This document shows positions 1-10,128 of a stretch of DNA of 64,000 nt, piece after piece. The position numbers were made by a program, and so were the translations under genes. Position 1 is the first letter of the stretch. Every line of letters starts with the position of its first letter. Under the pieces are notes generated by a model. That model searched no databases and was not told the origin of the DNA. It saw only the letters and a program-made list of their open reading frames with translations. Source of the DNA: Cucumis sativus. Taxonomy: Eukaryota; Streptophyta; Magnoliopsida; Cucurbitales; Cucurbitaceae. Location of the stretch: the NCBI RefSeq assembly GCF_000004075.3, contig NC_026659.2, positions 27,918,272 through 27,982,271 of the forward strand. Direction: 5' to 3'.

Positions 1-954
1 TTTCTATGAATCACAAGTTATAAAGATTTGGTTTTGGTAATTAATTTCTGTTCTTTTTATTTCTGATGTTTATGAAATTTACATTTATTTTTTCTTTACA
101 ACTAGTATTTGTTCGTTCGTAAACAAAATCAGATTTTGTTTTTATTTTTTAAAATTATTCCTAAGAAGTTAGCATTGGAACAAGAAAATGATTAATGAAA
201 GTAGTTAATTAATTAACCAACGTAAAGACAATAAGTTTTTTTTCTTCTTGTTATTTATTTATCATGGTTAGATATCGAGTAACACGAAACACTCGTAGAT
301 CGATTCTACGATATAAGTAATTAAGTGGTATATACAAATGTTCAACTTTAATTTTAAAAATAAAATTTTAAACAATAATTATAAAAATACTTAAAAACTA
401 ATCTTATAATTTAATCGAAGATCAACGGAAGCGTAAGATACGTATATTTAATAATCGAAAAAGAAGAAGAGGAAGAGAGTGGAGAATAATTGACCTATGG
501 TGAAGAGTTGTTTCAAAGCAAAGGAAGAAGCCACCATATATGAATAAAGAATAATCAAAATGATCAAAACCATTTCTCTTCCTCTTCTTCCCATTTTTCT
601 CTCTGTTATCACTCTGATGTGTTAATGAAACTAATTAATGCAAACACTGTTATGAGAAATGGGAATTTATGTGGATATATATATATATATCTGTGTGTAG
701 AATAGAATAAATAAAATATCTTTTTTTTTTGTTACTTATTCAATTTCATTTAAGAATTTTTAAACGTGTAATTTTAGTTTTATTATAATTTAATAAATAT
801 TTTATTTATTTAATAAAATTTATCAGTGAAAGGAAATTGCTAGGGATAGAAAAAAAAATGATTTTTTTTTTAATTTATTGCGATGAATTTTGCTATATTT
901 TGTTATTCCCGTAAGTGTTTGTTTTTTTAAATAAATATTTACATGATGTAATTT

Positions 955-1225
955 TTTATAAAGAGAATTACCAAAAACAACAAATTTGATAATATATTTG
1001 CAACAAATAACAAAATTTTTATATTCTATTAATTATAGAGATTAATGATTATTAATATATTTCTATCAATGACACTGATAGACAGCGATAAAAGATAAAA
1101 GAAGTTTATCAATGTAACAATAAATATATTCAAAACAGAACAAATTCTTAAGCATAAAGATAAAAAAAAAGATAATTTACCTTTAATTAAAATATGAAAT
1201 GTTTCAATTTTCTTCATTGTTTTAA
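955..1225. repeat. Degenerate foldback (MITE-like) repeat copy
   Basis: It shares the pattern of a dispersed family in this window: an ATTTGCAACAAATA-like edge, an AAAATTTT step, then a TCTATCAATGACACTGATAG core with opposed CTATCA/TGATAG words. The arms are too diverged to define exact ends or a target-site duplication. Probably a decayed non-autonomous DNA element. Confidence 0.35.
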
Positions 1226-1462
1226 ACATGTTGTTGCCTTTTGTTTTTATTTTAACAAATTATCATCATCATTTGGTTATTATAAAAAAACGTTTATTTA
1301 CAAAGATTCTCGCTTTTGGTTAATTTCAGTTAATGTGTTTTGCTTTCGGCTGATACTCTAATAAACTACCATTGTTTGGTTCATTATGAAATTCGGTACA
1401 AAATTAAGTTTTACACAAAAAAAAAAATCAATCATCAAAATCGTAAAAAATAAAAAAAAAAT

Positions 1463-1522
1463 CAGATTCTATCAATAGACATACTGATAAAAGTTTATCA
1501 ATGACTATTATTGATAGAATTC
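1463..1522. repeat. Foldback repeat with inverted ATTCTATCAATA arms
   Basis: The left arm AGATTCTATCAATA is mirrored on the right by TATTGATAGAATTC, with a second inner CTGATAAA/TTTATCA pair. This is the same core seen at 41451-41575 and at several other intergenic sites. It carries no coding capacity, and the outer ends are unclear. Confidence 0.45.
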
Positions 1523-2064
1523 AATGTTTTGTTATAGCTGATAAATATGTCAATTTCTTTTGCTACTTTTGAAAATGTTCTTATGCTTTAATGACTTTTT
1601 TTATATGTATATTTGTGAGTGTTGGGACAGATGATAGTTGTTAACACACAATAGTTAATGTAAAATATGAGAAGGTTTAAGTAAATTTACAACAATTCAT
1701 GATATATATTGACTTCAACGATCAATGAATAATCGGCTTTGAAATGATTTTAACTATGTATTTTTTAGATGAAATAAATAATAATTAAAGTATTTTTAAG
1801 CTTATTTTTCTATTATAAAAAAATGGGTGAGAATTTGAACCACAACCCTTCATACATACAAATATCAGTTAAGGTGAGATGTTATCGATTCGAGTCAACT
1901 AATCTCCAACTAATTTCATCCACAAAATATGTTCACTTTGAGTACGAGTTTTAATAAAAATGATAGTTCGTGCTGTTCATCATGTATGAATGATATTGAG
2001 ATTTACGAAATTGAAAATACTTCATTTTTAATCTTCTATTAACTAAGAATCACGTATGTATTCC

Positions 2065-2200
2065 TATAATTCATTTGTACATTTGACAATTGAAAAGGCT
2101 TATACACGTGTGTGAATTGATGCATGAATGATTATAATTCATTTGTACATTTGACAATTGAAGAGGCTTATACACGTGTGTGAATTGATGCATGAATGAT
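2065..2200. repeat. 68-bp tandem duplication, two copies, each with a CACGTG
   Basis: Copies at 2065-2132 and 2133-2200 differ by one base (AAAAG versus AAGAG). Each contains ACACGTGT, a palindrome with the CACGTG G-box core, at 2105-2110 and 2173-2178. They lie about 0.8 kb upstream of the DUF2996 start codon. The near identity implies a recent slippage-type duplication. Confidence 0.9.
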
Positions 2201-2374
2201 GATAAGTAACTTTAATAAAATGATCTAAATTGATTTTATTAATACAAATCATCGTCACGATTTTAATATATAGATATAACTACAAAATTATCAAAAGTTG
2301 AGAGATGTCGGGACTGTTTTCAAATAAAGCAAAATGTAAAAAAGTAAGTTATTTACGAAGGAAAATTATCAAAA

Positions 2375-2545
2375 TTGACAAAATATTTACAACATATAAA
2401 TAAAATTTCAGATTCTATCAATAATAGATATTGATAGATATTGACATACTTAAGTGACAGTGATAAAAATGTATCCGTTTCTATTCCAAATTTTTGATAT
2501 CTTATAAATATTTTAATTTATTTGGTTATTTTTAAAAATGTTTTA
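2375..2545. repeat. Degenerate foldback (MITE-like) repeat copy
   Basis: It begins with AAAATATTTACAACATATAA, then has AGATTCTATCAATAATAGAT and ends with a TATAAATATTTTAATTTATT-like edge. These words match the arms of the better preserved copy at 41451-41575. No coding capacity. Confidence 0.4.
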
Positions 2546-2964
2546 TTTATAAATATATCAAAACATCATTTATACGTACCGATAAACATAAATAAATTAC
2601 TATCACCTATGGGAAAGATGTCTTATTATCTTCCACTGATATACTATGAATTTTTGCTATATTTATAAATATTTTCAAGACGTTTAAAACAAAATACAAA
2701 ATATTTGAGGTATAATTTTAATATAATTTTAAATTTTTTATATGAAAAAAAAAATGAAAATGGGTAGGAAAAAGAAAAAGGAAGCAGTGGCAGAAATTGC
2801 TTTGGATGAGTATGTGGATCACAAAACTCTGTTAACACTGAATAATGAGAAGCCATTCCATTCGCCATTGTTGTCAGCTTCCTTACACCAACGATTCACC
2901 TCTAATCTTCACTACCTATCATAATTCTCTACCCTAAATTCCCATCTCCTCCATTCTGTTTCAG

Positions 2965-5754
2965 ATGGCAATGATTCTCAAAGGAGGACGTGGAATTGGA
3001 GTTTCAACTGCTACTTACTTCCCCCACAATCCTAAACCTTCTCCACTTTTCTCCCTTCACATGGTATGTTTTCTCATGCCCATTCCGATTCCGTGTTGCT
3101 CTTCTCAATTTGTTCTTGTTTTGATTCTCTTCTGAATAGACCTTCAATTTTAGTTATACCCTTTTGGAATTTCGTATTCTTTTTTACAGCACAGTTCTTA
3201 AGGAACTCGTGGTTGATTTTGATTCGTTATGTTCTTCCGATTGTGACTAGCTGTGTGATGTTTGAGTTATACGAGAGAAAAGAGGAAAATGAAGCTTAAA
3301 AACTGTCATGTTAGGTAGTTTTGGTTTGCAAAACTAGATGCCAGATTAAAGTAGTTAGCAGAAGAGAAAATTAGTATTGGGACTTCGAAATAATCTGTAC
3401 TTGAACTACTTCAAGGATTGATATGTTATATTATTATTGATCACCCAAGCTTAAACTGATTGAGTTACGATAAATTTAGTTAATAAATCCATATTCATAA
3501 TATTTCCTGTCACTTGTGGGATTGGAAATTAGCACATGGTGAAACAAATAGTTATCAATATTAATGGCAGAAGAAACAACTTCATAAGTGTTTGAACTTA
3601 GAATATATAGCTAACCCAAAAATTAAAGTTGAGGGATTGTGGTAAAAACAAATTAATTATCAATGATTCTTGCCGGCGTTTGGCTATTTCTTTGCTCTCC
3701 TGTTTCAATTGGGAGCAGAGTGATAAACAAGAGAGAGAGCAGGGGAGGAGAGATTCAGTTATGTATAGAGAGTTCAAAATGGGCTCATAAGATAAAGAAG
3801 ACGATAGCCATACCCTCAACTCACTGTACTAGATAGAATCATGAAGGTAATATGATCCTATAGGTATGATTAGATTAATTAGTATTTAGATCATGAATAT
3901 TACAATATAAATATAGAAAAGAGAATTCAAATCCAAGATATGAGGCACTTATAAGTTAATAACTACTTTACTCAAGCAGTGATATGATATAGGTAGTTGT
4001 GGCAAAGGACATCAGAATGGTTTAGCCATAATTTGTACCTTAGCTATTTTTTTCTTTGAATTGTTTCTAGAAATATAAGCTTTTCTTCCGTTCATTATCT
4101 TGTTGTATTTCTTCCATCCATGATCTTGTTGTAGCCTGTATTTGTTAGCATAGCAAAATCTAATAAAACAGTGGAGTGATATATCACCTAGCTTTTGTGA
4201 TTATAGTTGGAATCTATCATCTCTGTTCGGCATTACAGATAGCATCCTGCTCTTCATTATATATACGTACGTATATATGTATATGTATATATAGGCATGT
4301 ATTATGTACGTATAAATGTATAAATGTTAACAAAAGGAGTAGATGTAACTTAAGTTGACTTGTGCAGATGGTACATAAGCTTGCAGCTGAACGCAAAGTC
4401 ATATGCTGCTCTACCTTGCAGGAATCATCTACTCCTACAGGTTAGGTGCTCGCGGAGACATATAGACACTATACAAACATGGATACACGTTATTTTTAAG
4501 AAGTCTAGAACTCCGACACAGCAAGAGCGTGTGTATTAAAATTACATATCATTTTTATATCAAAAGGGGATTCAACATCAACAAGTTTATGCATTTATAT
4601 GGTAAAAAAAGAGTTTGCTTAGACTTAACGAGTGCTTAGTATGTTTGTAATAAACGTTGGACTTGTATTTAATTAGCCCAATGTGCTAAAAGGTATCCTG
4701 TCTAATAAGTGTTGGAGTGATCAAGTCTCCGACATGTGTCGGACAAAGATGCTAGCCAAACTAGAGTGTCTTGCTTCTCAGGTGACTATAATATTTTTAC
4801 TATCTTTTCTCTTCCAAACGAAAAGGGTCAGGCTTTGGTTCATTTGTTTCTTTCTGCTGTGTTTATTCATACTCAGTTTATGGCATCTGCTGAAATAGAA
4901 GTCTTTTTCTATCAGTTGCTGCCGAACCAAAGGAGATAAAGACAGTTCCAAAGGAAGCTCCAGCAAAGGCCAAACCGCCAGCAAAAGCCCCAGTGAAGCC
5001 ACTGCCTGAGTTGATGGACGAAGAAGTCATACCTTCATTGAAAGCAATTCTTGAAGCACAAGCCGATGTCTCCGATGTTGCATTATCATTCCAAGACGAC
5101 AGAGTTAGTTTCTCTCATCCTCAATTCTCTTTCACTGATCACAAACCCATAGCTTTTGTCTCACTGAATTTGAATTGACCACGGCAGTTGGATGGCTCGT
5201 TCTTGAAAAATGGAGTTCCTTACTCATTTTGGGCTTTCTTCCCCAATGGCCTCACAGGTACATAGATTCTTAGATAATGTAAATTACAATAAGTACCCCA
5301 ACTACTCATATCCTTTCAAAAGTTATCATATTATCATTGACTTTTCATATAGTTTTTGAAAACTGCTTTTGGACCTGAAACAGTGTAGCGGTAACTTCGA
5401 ATAGAAATTAGGACTTGAACACCACCATATCTATTCTAGGTTATGATTCCCATCTTAAATTCCAACGGATTTCTATTCTAAGTGGTAGTTTTTCAATCTT
5501 AACGAAAGGTTAGGGGTAATATTACAACTTTTAAAATAACATGGAAAAAAATATCTAAGCTCCATATTTGGGACTCTTCAATGGTTGGATTACGAACAGG
5601 TCCAAAAGGGTTTTCACTATCTTCATATGGCAATGGAGGAAGCTCTGTTGAGCCCTTTTTGGTCGATGAGAAGAAAGTTTCGGGAAAGCTTATAGTTTTC
5701 TGGATTGAGAAGCGTTTGGCTGCACAAGGAATTATTCCAGTCTGGAAGGACTAA
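2965..5754 (+). CDS. DUF2996 family protein, chloroplast-targeted
   Basis: Five exons join in frame: 2965-3063, 4368-4440, 4916-5103, 5188-5257 and 5600-5754, giving about 194 residues. The N-terminus is rich in Ser, Thr, Pro and basic residues with few acidic ones, as in a plastid transit peptide. A Lys/Pro/Ala-rich linker (AKAKPPAKAPVKP) follows. The conserved half runs from PELMDEEVIPSLKAIL through VPYSFWAFFPNG, FSISSYGNGG and VEPFLVDEKKVSGKLIVFWI to the end. This order of motifs is that of DUF2996, a family shared by cyanobacteria and plant plastids whose biochemical role I do not know. ATG 2965 is the first ATG in frame; exon 2 also opens with ATG. Intron 1 (1.3 kb) carries a TA-rich microsatellite near 4260-4290. 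Exon borders are inferred from GT/AG and frame only. Confidence 0.78.
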
Positions 5755-6239
5755 TCAACAAAATTATTCTTTTTTTTTCCTTTTCTTTTTAATTTTTTTT
5801 GGTAGGGGCTTATTTGCAAATGATGTATAGCATAATTCTCCATTCTATTGCAATTTGCTCCTTCAACAATGTTAGCCCATCCTATGTAATATTACAACTT
5901 TTTAGTCCCAGAAGATAAATCTCTCTTTTTATACTATTAGGAGCTTAATGTGAATCCTTACCAAAAAGAATGTAAATTCCATAAAATTTTCAATTACCTC
6001 GTCGTCTTGGATGATTAGTACAAATTTGATCGATTTGGTGATACATCGGTTTGTTTTTAGTTTTTAAAATTTATGTGTGGTGTATCTTTTGAACGGTAAA
6101 ATTTGTACAAAATCTCAGTGATCAATCTCAATCAACATGAATTGTGAAATATTGTTTGAACGGTTGTTTAAAAAATGATGCTAGTTTTGTAAAATGAAAA
6201 TCCAACCATATCAAATGATAGAAAAATTATTTTAAATGA

Positions 6240-6345
6240 TAAAAGCTTTTAAAAATATTTACAAATATAGTCAAATATCACTGTCTATATGCATTAGACA
6301 TAATAGTAATATAATTTGTAAATATTTTGATTTATTTTGCTAACC
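6240..6345. repeat. Short foldback (MITE-like) repeat
   Basis: The left edge TAAAAATATTTACAAATATA is opposed by AATTTGTAAATATTTTGATT on the right, giving inverted terminal arms around a ~60-bp core with CACTGTCTAT. It belongs to the same loose family as the copies at 1463, 2375 and 41451. Confidence 0.45.
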
Positions 6346-6414
6346 TAAATGATTAGACTCATTCTAGGAACCGGCTAAATGATAATGACTTAAAAATCAA
6401 TAAATAAATGAGGT

Positions 6415-6600
6415 ATTTTCAAATATAGTAAATTAAATTAAAATATTTACAAATTGTAACAAAATTTTGGATTCAATCGAAAATAGAAACCGATAAACTT
6501 CTATTGTTATCCATGTGTCTATTATGAATAAAATTTAAATTTTGTTATATTTAGTTAGAAAAAAAAAATCAACAAAAATGGAATAAATAACAAAATTTTG
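6415..6600. repeat. Degenerate foldback (MITE-like) repeat
   Basis: It starts with AAATTAAAATATTTACAAAT and an AAAATTTTGGATTCAAT step, and ends with AAATTTTGTTATATTTAG. It is a further decayed copy of the family, directly abutting the RPA3 promoter elements. Confidence 0.4.
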
Positions 6601-6606
6601 GCATAA

Positions 6607-6628
6607 ATTCCCGCCAGAAATTCCCGCC
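6607..6628 (+). promoter_or_regulatory. Paired E2F-like sites upstream of RPA3
   Basis: ATTCCCGCC occurs twice, at 6607-6615 and 6620-6628, 13 bp apart, in otherwise AT-rich DNA. TTCCCGCC matches the E2F/DP consensus (TTTSSCGS type). The sites lie just before a CT-rich leader (about 6655-6675) and the probable non-coding first exon of RPA3. S-phase control by E2F is established for replication genes in plants; its action here is inferred. Confidence 0.6.
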
Positions 6629-6705
6629 TCTTCGCAGTTAGTCACTTAAAATTCTCAATCTCTCTCTCTCTCTGAATCGTGCAAGGAAGACTCGTCGTCT
6701 CACAG

Positions 6706-7659
6706 GTACGCATTAGAAATGGTTCTGAGCCACCAGATTTAGGGTTTGAGACTCTCTCCTACTTAGATCGTTCAGTTATGTAACAACTTGAACTTCTTCT
6801 ATATTGTACGTAAGGTAGTTGCTGTGATAATCTGTTCGAAATGTTTCATTTGATCGATTGTAATCTTCTTCGCACAAAACAGTGTAATTGATTGCTCTTT
6901 CCGTGTTTGTTTCTTTTAAAGTTGGATTCTGTTTCTGCATCAATTTTGTTATACGCAACGCCATGAGTTGAGCAGAGTTACTACAGGTCATGATATTAAT
7001 TGTCTGTTGTGCTAAATGTTATAGTTGCATTAAGTTGTTTGTTCCTGATGTTTTACCGTTGAGACTAAAGGATGATGTTTATTTATTTGGTGAAAGACAT
7101 TTTACTTCTGTGGAATAGAGTTCTTAATTTGCTTTCCAACGCTTTTGCTTTATCCCTTGAATGTAGAAGGAGTGCTATCATATTAGATTTATAAGGGGGA
7201 AATCCCTTTATAATTATAATCTAAACATTGAACTTGTTGATCCAAGCCTTTAACTTTGAACATTGAATCAATTTAGACCTTTCCGATTAGAATTAGTTTT
7301 AATACTGTTAATGCAACCTAGCTACTTTGGTAATTTGTTGAATGCCATTATTTATAGATGATTTCGAACTTTTTAAATGGATGTAAAAATAGCTATTGAT
7401 TACTAGTAATTGATTTGAATTGATTCATTGTTTATATTTTAAATTGATACAAATATAGTTTGACGTTTAGTGATACAATCTCCAAAGTTCAAGGGTAAAA
7501 CTATAAACTGATTTTTGCCTTGATTTATTCAATTTGTAAGTGTAGACTACACATGTTTCCAGTTAATTTAGTCTGGATTGAACATTATACTGTCGTGATG
7601 TTATCACACTAACTGTACTATCCCAAGCATCATGCCATTCGTCATTGTTGATTTTTCAG
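6706..7659 (+). other. Intron in the 5' UTR of RPA3
   Basis: A CT-rich leader ends in CTCACAG followed by GTACGC at 6706. A polypyrimidine tract ending in CAG at 7657-7659 lies three bases before the start codon. The 954-bp stretch between has no supported coding frame. A telo-box-like TTTAGGGTTT sits at 6738-6747. Confidence 0.6.
6738..6747 (+). promoter_or_regulatory. Telo-box-like motif
   Basis: TTTAGGGTTT is the reverse complement of the plant telo-box AAACCCTAAA, which is common near transcription starts of genes active in dividing cells. It lies about 30 bp into the 5' UTR intron of RPA3. Confidence 0.4.
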
Positions 7660-7662
7660 GAT

Positions 7663-8541
7663 ATGGATACGTCAAACCCTGCAGTTTTTGTTAATGGTGA
7701 GTTATTGAGCATGCATTGTGGAAGAAAGATTCGAGCAGTGGTTCAAGTTATCCAAAGTGATGGTGGAATTGTTACGGGAAAGTCTACGGATGAACAACAA
7801 TTGACTATTCATGGCTTGCCCACGGTCCCTCACATGAACTTCGTAGAGGTAGTTGGTATTGCTGAAAGCAACAAGACCATCAAGGTTGAAGATTGGACAG
7901 ACTTTGGAACCACTTTTGGTATGCATTCTAACCATTTCTTTATGTTATCCTTATGAGGTAAGGATAATAAACAATCATGGATCCATCTAGTAGTAAAAAA
8001 AGAGACAGCCTCACAAACTAACTAAAAGGTTATGAGTTCAATTGACCACCTACTAGGAGTTAATTTTCTAGAATTCCCTTCCCACACAAATGTCGTAGAG
8101 TGAAACAGGTAGTCCCACAATATTAGTTTCACACGGGTTTGAAAGCTTGGCAAATGCCATTTGTTCTTTTCATGATCTATCTTTTCTCTTATCCATCATA
8201 AATGCTAGATTACATGAACTGTTTGGTATTCGGTCATAAACATATTGACAGATTTTTTTTTGTATGTTGACAAAGATCGTCTTTTCTTTTATTCCATTGT
8301 GAATCATCGTGGAATTACCGAAAGGGAGAATAGGTTTTTGTGGCGTTTTGCCTTCCCCTGACTTGCCATCCTCTGTTGTTAAGGAGGAGCAGTGTTATAC
8401 CCAATTTTGCTCGGGCTTTAATGATTTGTTTTTTAAATGTTCATCAACTAAACTTGAAACTTACCTCTTTTTTCAGATACTGCATCTTACAATCAGCTAT
8501 GCCAACTTGCAAATGGGGAATTCAGAAGTTTATTTATTTAG
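7663..8541 (+). CDS. RPA3: Replication protein A 14 kDa subunit (RPA3)
   Basis: This is the smallest subunit of the heterotrimeric single-stranded-DNA-binding complex RPA, acting in nuclear replication and repair. Two coding exons (7663-7918, 8477-8541) join in frame to give 106 residues, the length I recall for plant RPA3. The protein opens MDTSNPAVFVNGELL and continues with GRKIRAVVQVIQSDGG, KSTDEQQLTIHG and FVEVVGIAESNKTIKVEDW; it ends with YNQLCQLANGEFRSLFI. This is a single OB-fold in the pattern of the plant family. The codon at 7645 that could extend the frame upstream is not ATG and lies before the CAG acceptor at 7659, so ATG 7663 is chosen. Two E2F-like sites lie upstream, fitting S-phase expression. 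No defects are seen. Confidence 0.92.
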
Positions 8542-9883
8542 TGATTTGTAGGTACAGCATGAGAAGAAGCAAGAGGTACAATTTGTTATGTGATTTTGAG
8601 TCTTCTATGCTTGTAACTCACGTGGGAGTGTTGAACTGCTAATCTATTAAAAGAACTCCTGTTTTGGTCAATATGTATTGTACTAAGCTATAAGCTAGGA
8701 GCTAGGTACGGAATTTTCATGGACTTCTTAAGGTTCCAATTTTCACATTTTTCACTAGGAAAAACCTAAGTGTAGTTGGGTGCACACATCTTTTGTATAG
8801 TTCGACTGCCATCCAATTAGAATGTGTTAGGTTGCAGTTGCACTTTGTCGTTGGTCTTTTTCATTGGGTCATACTATTCAATCACTAGTTTTTCTTATTT
8901 GGAAATGATTATGAAATGGTGAAAATTCATTTTCATTATCCAAAAGCTACTCCGAATACATATTCAATGGTTTGAAATCAATTTAGGTCTTTTAGTTTTA
9001 GACCAAGGACAACCATTTTTATGCCAATAGCAAACACCTTTTTGTGATTGAAGACATGTTTGGAGTGAGTTTTGACCTAACAAAAATTCATTTTTAACCA
9101 TTTAAAATCACAATTATAATATACCTATAGTTTTTAGCTGTACACAGTCAACCAATTTTCTCAAATCTCTTTAGCATTAGAATATGTTTATTAGGGGAAC
9201 TTTCTCCAACAATCCTATCAATCAAATCAAAGTTGTTTACAAGGGAGGATTCCTCAATTTGTAGAGGATTAAATGTAAGATGGCATCCTAAATGGATGGT
9301 TAAAAGGAAACTTAAAACTAATTAGAAAACCCAAATGTAATTATTCAAGGATTAACCAATTGTTTTTTTGGTTTAGTTACAATTTACTTTCTATATTTTT
9401 AAAATGTTTGATTTTGTACATATACACACAATATTTTTCTATTAATTCTTAGTTTTTAGTTACATTCTTTTCTAAAATTCATGTTAAAATTTTGTAAATA
9501 GGAACCAAAATAGTAAATTTTAAAAATATATCGATTATAAATAGATTAGATAGTTCAAAAATACAATAATCAAACTAAACTAAAATTGAAAATACAAACA
9601 AAGTAGTATCAAGTTTAACTAATTTAACATTTATAACAAACCCAAGTTTGAAATTGAATAGACTTACTTGATTAATAATTTGAAAGCATTTCATATAGAT
9701 AATTTTTAGAAAATGAGAGATTTTAAAATAGAAAAAATTGATATAACTAAAACTACTAAAAATAAAATTTATTACATTTCATTTTTACATAATCTAAATA
9801 TATTGTCAAGTTCTATTTTTTAGAATGAAGTAATAAAAATATTTGTTCAATTAAAAAATGTTGGATTCGAGTATTCAACAACA
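8542..9883. other. Intergenic between RPA3 and tRNA-Ser
   Basis: No gene is seen. The first few hundred bases would be the RPA3 3' UTR. The rest is AT-rich, with long A/T runs from 9360 to 9860 and no recognisable element. Confidence 0.6.
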
Positions 9884-9965
9884 GTCGCTTTGGCCGAGTG
9901 GTTAAGGCGTGTGCCTGCTAAGTACATGGGGTTTCCCCGCGAGAGTTCGAATCTCTCAGGCGACG
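9884..9965 (+). tRNA. trnS-GCU: tRNA-Ser (anticodon GCT)
   Basis: The 82-nt gene folds as a class II (long variable arm) tRNA. The acceptor arm GTCGCTT pairs with AGGCGAC, with discriminator G at 9965. The D arm holds TGGCCGAGTGG (box A), the anticodon stem TGTGC/GTACA closes the loop CTGCTAA with GCT at 9917-9919, and the variable arm TGGGGTTTCCCC is a hairpin. The T arm GAGAGTTCGAATCTCTC contains box B. No intron. CAA repeats just upstream (9878-9882) match the CAA motif common before plant tRNA genes, and a TTTT terminator follows directly. It decodes AGC/AGU serine codons. Confidence 0.96.
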
Positions 9966-9969
9966 TTTT
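9966..9969 (+). terminator. RNA polymerase III terminator of tRNA-Ser
   Basis: TTTT directly follows the discriminator base. Longer T runs behind it (from about 9972) offer backup termination. Confidence 0.8.
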
Positions 9970-10128
9970 CTTTTTTTCTTTTTCTTAATAACCATTTAAA
10001 AATAATAATTTTCAATTTAACAAAATTACGACAATTGTACTTCAAGCAAAATGCGTATATCGGAAAACACTCGAAAGTTGTAATCTGCGGAGGAGAAAAT
10101 TGATCGATAGGCAACAAGAGGTGAGAAA

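Larger units (their letters stand above)
1..2964. other. Gene-free AT-rich left flank
   Basis: No open frame here resembles a protein. The stretch is very AT-rich, with poly-A/T runs, a short TA microsatellite near 677-690, three degenerate foldback repeats and one 68-bp tandem duplication (listed separately). The last few hundred bases before 2965 would hold the promoter and 5' leader of the DUF2996 gene. A small frame at 2742-2924 is Lys-rich low-complexity sequence in that leader and is not called. Confidence 0.6.
5755..6600. other. Intergenic, 3' flank of DUF2996 gene and foldback repeats
   Basis: Gene-free. The first part is the probable 3' UTR, starting with a poly-T tract at about 5770. 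Two degenerate foldback repeats occupy much of 6235-6600. The RPA3 promoter starts at the right edge. Confidence 0.6.

Noticed and set aside
2742-2924. Lys-rich 60-codon frame before the DUF2996 gene
   Set aside because: Low-complexity leader sequence with no family resemblance.
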